Assembly (NCBI RefSeq): GCF_002154605.1
Contig: NZ_MUNE01000127.1
Location: forward strand, 1 to 64,000
Reading direction: 5' to 3'
Length of the DNA: 64,000 bases
Origin: Streptomyces milbemycinicus
GTDB lineage: Bacteria > Actinomycetota > Actinomycetes > Streptomycetales > Streptomycetaceae
A program made the translations under genes and the position numbers. The notes beneath the pieces are model-generated. The model did no database searches. It was not told where the DNA came from and saw nothing but the letters and a program-made list of their open reading frames with translations. Shown here piece by piece: positions 26,751 through 38,900 of the stretch. The first letter of the stretch is position 1. Each line of letters begins with the position of its first letter.

Positions 26751-28129
26751 CACCACTGCACGGCCCAGGCGGCACCACGGGAGAGCCCGCGGACCTCCTG
26801 CCGAGCGGCTACCGCGCGGGGGAGTGGGCGGTCAGCGAACTGATCGGCGTCGGCGGCTGGTCCACGGTCTACGCCGCCCGGCCATCCGGTCGCACCGGGG
26901 GACCGGCCCGGCCCGCCGAGGTCGCGCTCAAGGTCATGCCGACCGCCGGACTCGCGCCCCGCCAGGCACGCCGGATCGTGGAGTCCGCACACCGTGAGGT
27001 CGAGCTCGGCCGCAGGACGGGGCACCCGCGCCTGATCGGTCTCATCGAGTCGTTCGTCCTCAGAGCGCCGGACCGGCCGTCGCTGGACGGCGCGATCGTC
27101 CTCGTGATGGAACGGGCCGCGCGCAGCCTGCGCGAACTCCTCGACGCCGGGGTGCCCGAGGCGGATCGCGGTCGGCTGATCGAGGGCATCTGCGAGGGAC
27201 TCGCCCATCTCCACCGCTCGGGCTGGGTGCACGCCGACCTCAAACCCGAGAACGTACTGCTCGGCCGGGACGGCTCGGTGAAACTCTCGGACTTCGGTCT
27301 CGCCACCGAACTGACCGGCACGCACGGCTACGCGCCGCCCCTGGGCACCCTCGACTATCTGCCGCCCGAGCGCTGGAAGGCCCCTCTCGGCGCACTGGGT
27401 GTGCAGGTCCGGCCGAGCGCCGACATCTGGGCCCTGGGCATCGTCATCCACGAGGTGTTCGCCTCCGGCACCTCACCCTTCGCCGGTGCCACGCCCGTAG
27501 CGCGCGGCGCCGCCGTCCAGGAGTACGGCGAGGGCCGTGCCCCGCTGCGCATGGACCATGCCGTCCCGCCGTTCTGGCGCGACCTGGCCGCGGACTGTCT
27601 GGCCCCGACGCACGAGGCACGCGCCGAGCACACAGCCGACAGCCTGCTCGGCCGCATCGCCGCCGGGCAGCCGACGCGGCGCTCCAGGGGCGCACGGCCG
27701 CACGGCCGGGCCCGCACGGCCCTGCTCGCCGTCGCCCTGTGCGCCACCGCGGGCGCGACGCTCTCGGGCGAAGCCCCTCGGAAGGAAGCCTTCCGGCCCA
27801 CCGGCGAACTCACCGTGTTCAACGCCGAACGACGCTGTCAGGACCGGACCGACCGAGACCTGCATTGCAGTCTGGGGTTGGCGATCGACCCGACGCGCCC
27901 GTACACCCCCGGCAACGTCGTCCCGACCCGGGTGTGGCACGGCGACGTCCTCACCGCCGAATGCCAACTGCCGCACGGCCTGCCCATCGTCGACGAGGAC
28001 GACCTGCGGTCCACCCGATGGTTCCGGGTGCGGCTCCCGAGCGGCTCGGCACCCGCCGGCTGGCTCCCCGCCGTACGCACCAAGGACCGGCCGCCGCTTC
28101 CGAATTGCCCGTACCCCACGGCCCCCTGA
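26747..28129 (+). CDS. Membrane Ser/Thr protein kinase coupled to the FHA gene
   Basis: A 460-aa kinase. Residues 20-300 contain a glycine loop ([10 protein letters not shown]), the ATP-binding Lys in VALKVM, the catalytic loop [13 protein letters not shown] and an APE-like PPER. One transmembrane helix lies at about 322-342 ([15 protein letters not shown]). The last 110 residues, with two Cys about 10 residues apart (RRCQDR...LHC), are outside the cell and resemble no PASTA or WD40 sensor I know. I place the start at the ATG inside the ATGA overlap. Frames running further upstream overlap the FHA gene. Confidence 0.87.
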   Translation: MTPLHGPGGTTGEPADLLPSGYRAGEWAVSELIGVGGWSTVYAARPSGRTGGPARPAEVALKVMPTAGLAPRQARRIVESAHREVELGRRTGHPRLIGLIESFVLRAPDRPSLDGAIVLVMERAARSLRELLDAGVPEADRGRLIEGICEGLAHLHRSGWVHADLKPENVLLGRDGSVKLSDFGLATELTGTHGYAPPLGTLDYLPPERWKAPLGALGVQVRPSADIWALGIVIHEVFASGTSPFAGATPVARGAAVQEYGEGRAPLRMDHAVPPFWRDLAADCLAPTHEARAEHTADSLLGRIAAGQPTRRSRGARPHGRARTALLAVALCATAGATLSGEAPRKEAFRPTGELTVFNAERRCQDRTDRDLHCSLGLAIDPTRPYTPGNVVPTRVWHGDVLTAECQLPHGLPIVDEDDLRSTRWFRVRLPSGSAPAGWLPAVRTKDRPPLPNCPYPTAP

Positions 28130-28218
28130 CACCTGGCTCATGGCATCGAGCGCGCCCGTGTGTCAGAACCTGAACCCCGGCCGGCAGGGCGCCGGACTGC
28201 TTGTCGCGTACCCTGCAC

Positions 28219-28900
28219 CTCCTTGTATTTGATGCGCCCGTCTGCTTCATGGTCTTGATGGCCTTGTCGAGGGAGACGTGGTGTCGGCCGTCGCCGCGCA
28301 GGGCCATGCGGGCGGCGGTGACGGCTTTGACGGCGGCCATGCCGTTGCGTTCGATGCAGGGGATCTGGACGAGGCCGCCAACGGGGTCGCAGGTGAGGCC
28401 GAGGTTGTGTTCGATGCCGATCTCTGCGGCGTTCTCCACTTTCTCGGGTGTGCCGCGGAGGACTTCGGCCAGACCGGTGGCGGCCATGGAGCAGGCGGAG
28501 CCGACTTCGCCCTGGCAGCCGACGTCGGCGCCGGAGATGGAGGCGTTCTCCTTGAACAGGATGCCGATGGCGCCGGCGGTGAGCAGGAAGCGGATGATGC
28601 CGTCGTCGTCCGCGCCGGGGATGAAGTCGCGGTAGTAGTGCAGGACGGCCGGGATGATGCCGGCGGCGCCGTTGGTCGGCGCGGTCACCACGCGGCGGCC
28701 GGAGGCGTTCTCCTCGTTGACCGCCATCGCGTACAACGTCACCCATTCCATGGCGTGCCACCGCGGATCGCCCTGGGCGCGCAGGAGCCGGGCGGAGGAC
28801 GCGGCGCGGCGGCGGACCTTGAGCCCGTCACGCAGGATGCCCTCTCGCCCCAGGCCGGCCTCGACGCACTCCCGCATCACGGCCCAGATCCCCAGACCGG
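28219..28900 (-). pseudogene. sdaA: L-serine dehydratase, central and C-terminal remnant
   Basis: About 220 residues match the iron-sulfur L-serine dehydratase that turns serine into pyruvate. Visible motifs are [33 protein letters not shown] and [20 protein letters not shown], which include the cluster cysteines. The first 200-odd residues are missing. The C terminus breaks after KTMKQTGA, where a frameshift leaves KYKE in another frame. The family is about 455 aa long. Confidence 0.88.
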
Positions 28901-29246
28901 CTCCTACGACCGGCCGCGCCGTGCGGGATGGCCCTCGTGACCAGCGACGGCCCGGCCGCCGAGTCCGAGGCGGTGCGCATGGTCCGCGAGGCCGAGGCCC
29001 GCCGCAGTCGGTGGGCCTCGGAGATCGGTTCCCGCGGCGAGCAGGAGAAGTCCGGCGCGGTCGGCTGACGGGGGACCGACGACGGACGAGGCACCGACCA
29101 TCTGCTTGACACAGGACGCCTTACGCTGATGAGCGGACGTGTGGCGTTTCGTTGATCATGTGTCGGATGTGGCGCTGTCGCTGTCTCCGGGTGGGTCGGT
29201 AGCCACAGCGCCGATACCGGCCGCTGTTTTGATGAATTGTCCAGTG
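28901..29246. other. Gap between the sdaA remnant and the SDR gene, with a weak small ORF
   Basis: About 345 bp. A 46-codon plus-strand frame (28928-29068), Glu/Arg-rich, starts [16 protein letters not shown] and has no ribosome site. It may be the tail of a lost gene. Nothing else is seen. Confidence 0.3.
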
Positions 29247-30098
29247 TCAGGCGACTGTTACTCCACCTTCGGTGGAGTCGGTGGAGCGGCTGAGTTTCCT
29301 CCAGGCGTCGAAGTCGTCCTGGACGCGTTGGCGCCCGGCGGTGACCAGGCGTAGCGCGTCCGAGCCGAGCAGGATATGCACGGGAGGCTTCTCCGCGTCC
29401 AGGAGGGTGAGGATGGCGTCGCCCGCGCGATCGGGGTCACCGATGCCCTGACCCGCGAGGGCCTGGCGGCGGGTCCGGATCGGGTCGAACAGTGCGTCGT
29501 AGTCGGCGATGCTGCGTGGTGCGCGGACCAGTGACCTACCTGCCCAGTCGGTTTTGAACGCGCCGGGAGCTACGGCGGTGACCCGCACGCCGAACTGGGT
29601 GACCTCTTGGGCGAGGGTGTCGGTGATGCCTTCCAGGGCGTGTTTGCTGCCTTCGTAGAACGCCAGTCCGGGGAAGGTGGTGTGCCCGCCCATCGAGGTG
29701 ATGACGAAGATGTGGCCGTCGCGCCGTTCCCGCATGCCGGGTAGGACCGCTTTCACGGTCGCTACCGTGCCGAATACGTTGACCTCGAACTGGCGGCGCA
29801 GATCGGCCATCGACGACTCTTCGAAGGTGCCTTCGAGCCCGTAGCCGGCGTTGGCCACGAGCACTTCGATCGGGCCCAGTTCCGCTTCGGCGGCCCGCAC
29901 CGTGGGGTCGATCCGGTCCGCGTCGGACAGGTCGAGGATGAAGGCCCGGGCGCGGTCGGGGTCCAGTGCCTGGAAGGCGGCCGCGTGCTGCTCGGTGCGC
30001 ACGGTGCCCGCGACCCGGTGCCCGGCCGCCAGGGCTCGTCGGGCGATGGCCAGTCCGAGGCCGGTGCTGACGCCGGTGATCAGGAATGTCTTGCTCAC
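29247..30098 (-). CDS. Short-chain dehydrogenase/reductase
   Basis: A 283-aa classical SDR. The cofactor motif is TGVSTGLG near residue 10, the structural motif NAGYG near 87, and the active site has Ser in ITSMGG and Tyr-x-x-x-Lys in YEGSK. GTG at 30098 with AAGGAC upstream gives MSKTFLITG; longer readings add an unrelated N terminus. The XRE/MmyB regulator immediately upstream on the same strand probably controls it, a frequent arrangement. The substrate is unknown. Confidence 0.9.
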   Translation of the reverse strand: MSKTFLITGVSTGLGLAIARRALAAGHRVAGTVRTEQHAAAFQALDPDRARAFILDLSDADRIDPTVRAAEAELGPIEVLVANAGYGLEGTFEESSMADLRRQFEVNVFGTVATVKAVLPGMRERRDGHIFVITSMGGHTTFPGLAFYEGSKHALEGITDTLAQEVTQFGVRVTAVAPGAFKTDWAGRSLVRAPRSIADYDALFDPIRTRRQALAGQGIGDPDRAGDAILTLLDAEKPPVHILLGSDALRLVTAGRQRVQDDFDAWRKLSRSTDSTEGGVTVA

Positions 30099-30227
30099 TA
30101 CAGGTGTCCTTTCGTGGATGAGTGTCAGGCCGCGGGGCGTGCGTGGGCACGGCGGCATCGACCCCGCGGGTATGGCGGGGTCGTGTCTGGGTGGTGTTGG
30201 CGCTGGATCGCCCGGTTCGGGCGGTGG

Positions 30228-31103
30228 TCAGGACTCGGCGGCGGTGTCCCGGGTAGTCGCGGTGGCGGGTTCGCTGCCCCAGCTGGCCAGCAGTCGCAGG
30301 CGCTCCTGAGATGGCGAGCCGGACGGCGCGCAGTAGACGACGAGCGATTGGCCCGGGTCGGCGGCCGAGGTGAAGATCTCGTACTGCAGTTCCAGGTCAC
30401 CGGTGACAGGGTGGTGGAGGCGTTTGAGGCCGGTGCTGCGTTCCTGGACGCGGTGTTCTGACCACCACGCCGGGAACTCGGGTGAGCGCATCATCAGCTC
30501 ACCGATCAGGTTGGCGATGCGCTGGTTTCGCGGCTGGGCGGCGGCGGCCAGCCGCAACCCATGCACGTAGTCTCGGGCGACGCGTTCCCAGTCGCACCAC
30601 ACCAGGCGAGCACGCGGATCCAGCAGAGTCCAGCGCGCCATGCTGCGTTCCCGGCGCGGCAGCTCGGCCACATCGGGAAACAGCAACGCCCACAACGTGT
30701 TCCCGCCGACGACAGTGAGGTTCCGGTCGCTGACAAAAGCAGAAGCCAGATCCATCGACTCCAGCACCTGTCGCAGCGCCGGCCGTAGCCGTGACGAGTG
30801 CTCGGCCCGGTCCTTGTGCCCGGCTGTGGTGCCCGCGAGGGCGAACAGATGCCGCCGCTCGATGTCATCGAACCGCAGCGCGTCGCAGAGGGCATGCAGT
30901 ACCTGTTCGGACGGCTGCCGGGCGCGGCCTTGTTCCAGACGGGTGTAGTACTCGGTACTCACCCCGGCCAGCTGCGCGACCTCACCGCGCCGCAGACCGG
31001 CGACCCGGCGACCGGCGCCGAACTCGACCGGCAGACCGATCTCATCCGGCGTGAGTCCAGCACGGCGGGCCCGCAGGAAGTCGCCCAAGTCGTTATTGCC
31101 CAT
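30228..31103 (-). CDS. XRE-family regulator with MmyB-type ligand domain
   Basis: A 291-aa regulator. The N-terminal helix-turn-helix reads RRGEVAQLAGVSTEYYTRLE (about residues 38-57). The C-terminal two thirds is the MmyB-like PAS domain with WALLFPD, HHPVTGDLELQYE and LVVYCAPSGSPS. In Streptomyces these genes almost always stand beside an oxidoreductase and regulate it, binding a small hydrophobic ligand. The SDR gene starts 129 bp downstream on the same strand. Confidence 0.92.
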   Translation of the reverse strand: MGNNDLGDFLRARRAGLTPDEIGLPVEFGAGRRVAGLRRGEVAQLAGVSTEYYTRLEQGRARQPSEQVLHALCDALRFDDIERRHLFALAGTTAGHKDRAEHSSRLRPALRQVLESMDLASAFVSDRNLTVVGGNTLWALLFPDVAELPRRERSMARWTLLDPRARLVWCDWERVARDYVHGLRLAAAAQPRNQRIANLIGELMMRSPEFPAWWSEHRVQERSTGLKRLHHPVTGDLELQYEIFTSAADPGQSLVVYCAPSGSPSQERLRLLASWGSEPATATTRDTAAES

Positions 31104-31269
31104 GCCCTAAGTCTGCTGTTCACCCAGCCGATCACCAAGGGCATAGCTGGCCCTGCCAGTACTACACACCAGGTCGTGCGAGGCCGCGAGACTCGGCAAG
31201 GTCCGCTGAGAGCGGGCATAGGTTAGCCAAGCCTATTGCGTCCTCACCGGGGGCGCCGAGACTGCCGCT

Positions 31270-32292
<1,023 letters not shown>

Positions 32293-32506
32293 TCACGCCT
32301 ATATTCGGGCCATCACAAAGCCCCTGGTCAGCCGTCATACGGCAGTAATGACACCCTTCACGGGTGCCCGGCCCGGAGGGGGTCCGTTCGTCGGTGTGTC
32401 GGTCCAGGCAGTGGTGTCGATCGTGATCTTGCTGGTGGTGCCTGTGACTGTGGGGCTGATCGATATCGGATCGCATGAGACGGATGCGAGCTGGCACGCT
32501 GCCCCC

Positions 32507-33061
32507 ATGGATCATGCGGAAGTGCTACTCATCGGCGGACGAGCTGGAGTCGGCAAGACGACGGTGGGATGGGAGGTTTCGGCGTTGCTGCGGGCTGCGG
32601 CGGTTTCTCACGCCGTCATCGATGGCGACTTCATGGGACAGGTGCATCCGGCCCCGGAGGGGGACCCTCACCGTTCGGAGATCACCGAGAACAATCTGAC
32701 CGCCGTGTGGGCCAACTTCGCCCGGCGCGGCTACCACCGACTGATCTACACGAACACTCTCAGCGTGCTGCCCGAGACGACCGGCATGTTCCAGCGGGCC
32801 ATGGGGACGGGGGTGCGGATCGTGCGGGTCCTTCTCACCGCCTCCGATGCCACCGCCCTCGAGCGGCTGGTGCGCCGGGAACTCGGCTCGGAGCTGGAGC
32901 AGGAGCTGGAAGGCAGTGCCCGCAAGGCGCGGTTGTTGGACCAGCGCCTCCCCGCGGATGCGGTGCGGGTGGAGACGGACGGGAGAGCTGTCATGGACAT
33001 TGCGCGCGAGGTGGTGGCCGCCACCGGCTGGTCTGGACAGCACTCCGCGACCAGGCCGTGA
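32507..33061 (+). CDS. P-loop ATPase/kinase-like protein
   Basis: A 184-aa nucleotide-binding protein. The Walker A motif GGRAGVGKTT is at residues 8-17, an Asp in AVIDGDFMGQ follows, and an Arg-rich lid (ALERLVRRELGSELEQEL) is typical of small-molecule kinases of the AAA_18/shikimate-kinase kind. ATG 32507 puts the P-loop at the usual place; the open frame upstream has a hydrophobic stretch not expected in this family. The ribosome site is weak. Substrate unknown. Confidence 0.72.
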   Translation: MDHAEVLLIGGRAGVGKTTVGWEVSALLRAAAVSHAVIDGDFMGQVHPAPEGDPHRSEITENNLTAVWANFARRGYHRLIYTNTLSVLPETTGMFQRAMGTGVRIVRVLLTASDATALERLVRRELGSELEQELEGSARKARLLDQRLPADAVRVETDGRAVMDIAREVVAATGWSGQHSATRP

Positions 33062-33129
33062 TCGAGGTCCAGCAGAGCATGCACGATCTCCGCCTCGCCG
33101 TCGGCGACGCGGAGGAAGAGTAAGAGGAG

Positions 33130-33280
33130 GTCAGCCGTCGGCCAGCGCCGGTTTCCTTGGCCAGCTGGGGGTGGCGCCTTTCTGGGGCGGCTGACCGGCT
33201 TGATGGTGAGGTTGAGGTGCTGTTTCGCCCAGTCGACCAGCTTGCCGGCGTAGGCGGAACAGGACTTCCTTCGCTGCGGC
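33130..33280 (-). pseudogene. IS5-type transposase fragment
   Basis: About 40 residues such as SCSAYAGKLVDWAKQHLNLT then IKPVSRP match the stretch just before the WVVER region of IS5-type transposases. Both ends are missing. Confidence 0.55.
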
Positions 33281-33296
33281 AGAGTCGTGCAGGTCG

Positions 33297-34129
<833 letters not shown>

Positions 34130-34162
34130 CCCCGGGCGGACGGCTCAGATGCTCCTCCGGCG

Positions 34163-34399
34163 TCACCGGCTCCCCTCCCGCTGATCCAGCGCCACACAAC
34201 GTGCGGCAGTCGGCGCGGGCCCATCTCTGCCGCCCGGGTGTCGGTCCTCCGCCACGTATGAGGGCGGCCAGGTGCTTGGCCTCCAGGTGCCGGATACATG
34301 GCTCGCATGCGTGCAGGGGGTGTCGATGCCCTGCTCGTCGGCGAAGGCGGCCATTTCGACGGCCGCCCGGTAACGGCTGCATCCCACCGTCCAGGTCAT
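34163..34399 (-). CDS. Small hypothetical protein before the sigma gene
   Basis: A 78-aa frame (MTWTVGCSRYRAAVEMAAFA...) in the gap between the FHA kinase and the sigma gene, with spacing of 70 bp and 33 bp that suits an operon. Two Cys and a His may bind metal. Another frame over the same DNA reads HACEPCIRHLEAKHLAALI, so a frameshift may have joined two pieces. I do not recognise the family. Confidence 0.4.
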   Translation of the reverse strand: MTWTVGCSRYRAAVEMAAFADEQGIDTPCTHASHVSGTWRPSTWPPSYVAEDRHPGGRDGPAPTAARCVALDQREGSR

Positions 34400-34469
34400 C
34401 CTGGCCGTCGTGTTGACCTTTCTCCAAGCTCACCGAGTGCGTGACCTGCACGGACGTAATATCCGGCAC

Positions 34470-35834
34470 CTACACCGCCCGCTCCAGCGCCCCGCGCAGC
34501 TCCGCCGCGCTCGCACAGCCGATCTCGGGGTGCTCCCGCAGCGCCGTGTCGATGACCTCCGCGAGGCGTCGTGGGATGGCAGGGTCGCGGCGGCGGATCG
34601 GGATCGCCGGCTCCTGCAGGACGACCTGCCAGGGGTCCTTGGCGCGCGGGAACTCGCGCGGGGTCCTTCCGGTCAGCGTGTGGTAGAGGCAGGCGGCAAA
34701 TGCCCAGACGTCCACGGCGGGGGTGGCCTTGCGGAAGTTGATGACCTGTTGGCGCGGCATGAACATCGGTTTGCCCGCTGTGGTGCCGGTGCGTGTCAGC
34801 CCGCTCAGGCCCGCCTGGTCAAAGGCCTTTCCGATGCCGAAGTCCGCGATCTTCGCCGTCGTCGAGCCGTCGGTTTCCCGGTGCAGCAGGATGTTGGAGG
34901 GGCTCAGGTCGCGGTGGACGACGCCCTGCCCGTGCGCGTGTTCCAGGCCCTTGAGCGCCTGCACCGCGATGGGCACCGCTTCCTCGACCGGGAGTCGCCC
35001 GCCGCGTTCGGCGACCAGCCGGTCCAGGCTGCCGCCGGTGCAGAACTCGGTTGTCAGATAGAACGTTCCGTTCGCGAAGCCCGCGTCGTGCAGCGCGACG
35101 ACGTGCGGATGCTTCATTGCCCGGGTGAGCGCCACCTCGCGCAGGAACCGGGCGCGCGCCGTCTCGCTCGCCGCCACCTTCGGCAGCATCACCTTCAGCG
35201 CCACCTCGACGCCGGTGGCCTCGTGCCGGGCCAGGTACACCGCGCCCATGCCGCCACGGCCGAGCTCCCGGATCACCGAGTAGCCGCGGATGGCCATGAG
35301 GTCGGCGCGGCCGCCGTGCGCCAGCTCGAGCAGCAGCTTGAGCACGGCGTCGGGCCGGGCCTGACAGGCGGCGCACAACAACTCGCCGGGGCGGCCGCCC
35401 GCCTCGTCGCCCAGCTCGCGCTCGCACTTGGCGCAGCGCGCGAGCCTCAGCGTGGCGACCTGCGGCCGCGTGATGTCGACGCGGAACACAGTGTCACCGA
35501 GGCGGATCCGGTCGCCGTCCTTGAGGTCGTGCTCGGGGTAGGAATCCGCGACGGCCTCCTCGGGGGTGAGGCCGCGGCGCCGCTGGCCGATCTTCTCGCC
35601 GTTGACGTATGTGCCGTTGAGGCTGCCGAAGTCGCGGATGCGGATGTCCGGCGGGTTGATGTCGAGCAGGCAGTGGTGGCGGGAGACGGTCTTGTGGTCG
35701 GAGTCGTCGGGTAGTTGAGGCGAACAGTCGGTGGAGCGGCCGAGGACGCAGGTGGTGCGCTCCTCGAAGACGTACGCGCCGGGCTTGACCCGGCCCTCGA
35801 CGAGGGTGAGCGTGATGGTGGCCGAGGGCGTCAC
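34470..35834 (-). CDS. Ser/Thr protein kinase with N-terminal FHA and zinc-ribbon domains
   Basis: A 454-aa cytoplasmic kinase. The FHA domain is residues about 10-115 (CVLGRS, KTVSRHHCLLDI, LNGTYVNGEKIGQR). A four-Cys zinc ribbon follows at about 131-155 (CAKCERE...LLCAAC). The kinase domain is about 182-450, with GRGGMGAVYLARH, VALKVM, HRDLSPSNI, DFG and a final RRLAEVIDTAL. GTG 35834 follows GGAG. It is 101 bp downstream of the kinase-WD40 gene and probably shares its transcript. An FHA domain on the kinase itself suggests autophosphorylation-dependent assembly. Confidence 0.92.
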   Translation of the reverse strand: MTPSATITLTLVEGRVKPGAYVFEERTTCVLGRSTDCSPQLPDDSDHKTVSRHHCLLDINPPDIRIRDFGSLNGTYVNGEKIGQRRRGLTPEEAVADSYPEHDLKDGDRIRLGDTVFRVDITRPQVATLRLARCAKCERELGDEAGGRPGELLCAACQARPDAVLKLLLELAHGGRADLMAIRGYSVIRELGRGGMGAVYLARHEATGVEVALKVMLPKVAASETARARFLREVALTRAMKHPHVVALHDAGFANGTFYLTTEFCTGGSLDRLVAERGGRLPVEEAVPIAVQALKGLEHAHGQGVVHRDLSPSNILLHRETDGSTTAKIADFGIGKAFDQAGLSGLTRTGTTAGKPMFMPRQQVINFRKATPAVDVWAFAACLYHTLTGRTPREFPRAKDPWQVVLQEPAIPIRRRDPAIPRRLAEVIDTALREHPEIGCASAAELRGALERAV

Positions 35835-35935
35835 AGAGGATCGTCTCCTTGTGTGTGAGGGGAGGGCTTCGGGGGACGAGACGGTGAACGTGAGCGTGCC
35901 GTCCGCGGCGTCGGACCGTACGCATCCCGTTCCGC

Positions 35936-38900
35936 TCAGTCGGCCGCCAGCTCCCAGTCGAGGTCCCAGAGCCGGATGCCGTCGTCTCCTGCCGAGACCA
36001 GATTGCGCAGGTCGGGGGTGAGTTCGAGGTGCCGGATGCGTTGTTGGTGCCCTTCGAGCACGTGCAGGCATCGGCCGGTGGCGACCTCCCACATCCGTAC
36101 GGATCTGTCGTGGCCGGCCGAGAAGGCGAACCGGGCGTCGGGTGTGAACCGCACGGCGGAGACCCAGCCCTCGTGTCCCGCGAACTCGCGTACGGACTGC
36201 CCGGCTCCGGCATCCCACAGCCGGATCGGTTCGTCCTTGGCGCCCGAAGACATGACCTGGTGTGTGGACATGGCCAGGCGGCCGTCGGCGCTCAGACACG
36301 CCGACAGGATCGGTTCCCGGGGGCCGGTCCAGGTCCGCAGGCAGGCTCCGGTGTCGAGATCCCGTAGCCGGACAACGCCGTTGGAGTCGCCGACCGCCGC
36401 GAGCCGCCCGTCCGCGGACGTGGAGATCACGTTGACCGGGCCGTTCCGGGGGATCGTCGCGACGCAGCGGTCGTCGTCCAGGTCCCATCGGCGCAGGACA
36501 CCGTCGCCGCTGCCGAACCAGGCGTACCTTCCGTCGCCGGTGAACCTGATGGTCCTCCTCATGTCCCAGTCCGGAGTCAGCCGACGGCACTCGCCGTCTG
36601 CCAGTCGCCGCCGAATGATCGCGAGTGGCTTGGTGCCCTCGCACAGGACGTACCGGCCGTCGTCGCTCAACGCCACGCCACCCACCCTGCCCTGGTGATC
36701 GTCGAGGACGCGCGTGCACGCGCCGCTGTCCAGATCCCAGATCCGTACGGTGCCGTCGCTCTGCCCGCTGACGGCGAGCCGGACATCCGCGGCGACACCG
36801 ATCGCCGTGATGGCGCCGAAGGAGAGGTGGCCGGCGTCCAGTGGCCGCGACCAGGCGGAGCGCAGCCGTACGTGGCGCGCCGAGCGGCCCAGTTCGTGCC
36901 AGGCGGCCAGGACCTGGGGCGCGCGCTCGTATCCCGGTATCTCCCGTGCACGGGTCAACAGGCCGAAGGCTGACCGGTGTCGGCCGTTCGACATCGCCTG
37001 GCGTGCTTCGGCGAGCAGTTCCTCGGCCAGTCCGCCGAGCCGGCTGACCTCCGCGTACTCGCGTGGCTTGATCAGGTGCGGCTCGGCGGCGTATTCGGGA
37101 TCGGGCAACCGCCAGCGATGCATGGGCAGTTCGGGATGCCCGCCGACGGAGCAGCCGAACCGGTCGTCGCTGTCGGGGAATCCGACGTGGTGCATCCCGT
37201 ACGCGTGGGCGGTGAAGGTCCGCAGACACCGGCCGCTGCTCAGCTCCCAGATCTGAACGGTGTGGTCACCGGTCGTTCCGGACAGCAGCAGCCGCCCACT
37301 GTCGGCGAAGGCCAGGTGACCGGCCGCGGCGGTCAGCCCCGTCAACGTACGCAAGGTACGGACCTGCTGGTCGTCCCCCACAGCCCACAACCGGATCACC
37401 CGGTCCTCGCCGGCCACCGCGACCATCCGCCCATCGGGACTGAAGCACAGCGCATGCGTCGCCGAGCCGGCGGCCAGCACCCGGCACCGGCCATCGGCCA
37501 CGCTCCACAGCCGCGCCCCGTCCTCCTCGGCGGTGAGCACATGGCGCCCGTCGGCGCTCACCTCGTACTGCGATCCGTCCAGGTAGTTGCCCTTGAATGC
37601 TTCCCCGAGCAACCATTGGCAGGTCCCGGTCCGCGGCTCCCAGACCTGGACGCGCCCGTCCACGCCCTGCCACACACCGATGCGCCCGTCGGCACTCAAC
37701 CTGACCGGGCACCCCGTGGCGCGTGCGGCGGAGCGGATGACGCGGGTACACCTGCCCGCCCTGAGATCCCAGAACTGCACCGTGCCATCGCGGCTCGTGG
37801 ACAGTGCGTACGAGCCGTCAGGGGTGAGGTCGACGCCGAGCACCTGCGTGCGGTGGCCCCTGACTGACAACCGCTGTGCGCGGGTCGCCGTGTCCCACAG
37901 CCGGAGCACGCCATCCCAGTGGCCGCTCAGCGCGAGGCGTCCGTCGGGAGAGAACCGGATCGGCAGGTAGCCCATCACCTCGTGCCGGGCGAGCAGTTTC
38001 ACCGGCGCGAACGGCAGCGCGAACGGCTCGCGAAACACGCGGGTGCTGGTGCGACGGGCATCGGCCACGGTTCCGGAGGCCGCCACCCGCAGCGCCGCCC
38101 GTACGTCGGTGTCGTCGGGCCGTTCGCGCGCGAGGGCGTCGAGCAGGTCGTGTGCCGCCGCGAGGTCGCCGCGTTCGAGATGGACCCGGGCCAGAAACAG
38201 CTGCACCTGCCAGGAGGACGCGCCGGACCCACGCGGGATCGCCTCCAACCGGGCGACGAGTTCCCCATCGGTGATCGCCCCCGTACGCCACCGGAACAGG
38301 CCACCGTTGTACACGGCCCCGACGTGGTGCGGGTCGACCGCGAGCGCCTGGCCGAAGGCCTGCTCGGCGTCGGCGGCCCGGTCCAGGTCGAGGAGCGACA
38401 GGCCACGGTTGTTGAGCTCGTCGGCGCGCAGATCGGCGGCCTGCGACGTGGGACGCGGATACGCCGAGCCGGTCGCCTGCTCGTAGACCCCGGTCAGCAC
38501 ATCCGCGATGTCCGCCATCGAGGCCGGCCGGTGGGCCGGGTGCTGCCGCAGGCAGCGCCGGAGCAGGTGGGCGACTTCCGGCGGCGCCGCGACCGGATTC
38601 GAGGGGTCGGCCAGGTATTCCTCCAGCGCGAGACCCGCGACCGAACCAGCCGCCCAATGCACACCGCCGGTGAACATCTCCAGGACCGAGACCGCGAAAC
38701 TGTAGACATCGCTGCGCCGCCCGACGGGCTCGCCCGCGAGCTGCTCCGGGGACGCGTAGCCGACCGTCATGCCGCCGGACGGCACCAACACGCTTACATC
38801 CGGCGCCATTTGGAGGTCAGCCGGGGCCGTGACGGCCTTGGACCGGGCGAGACCGAAGTCGGTGATCTTCGCGGCGCCCGTGCCGTCGAGCAGAATGTTG

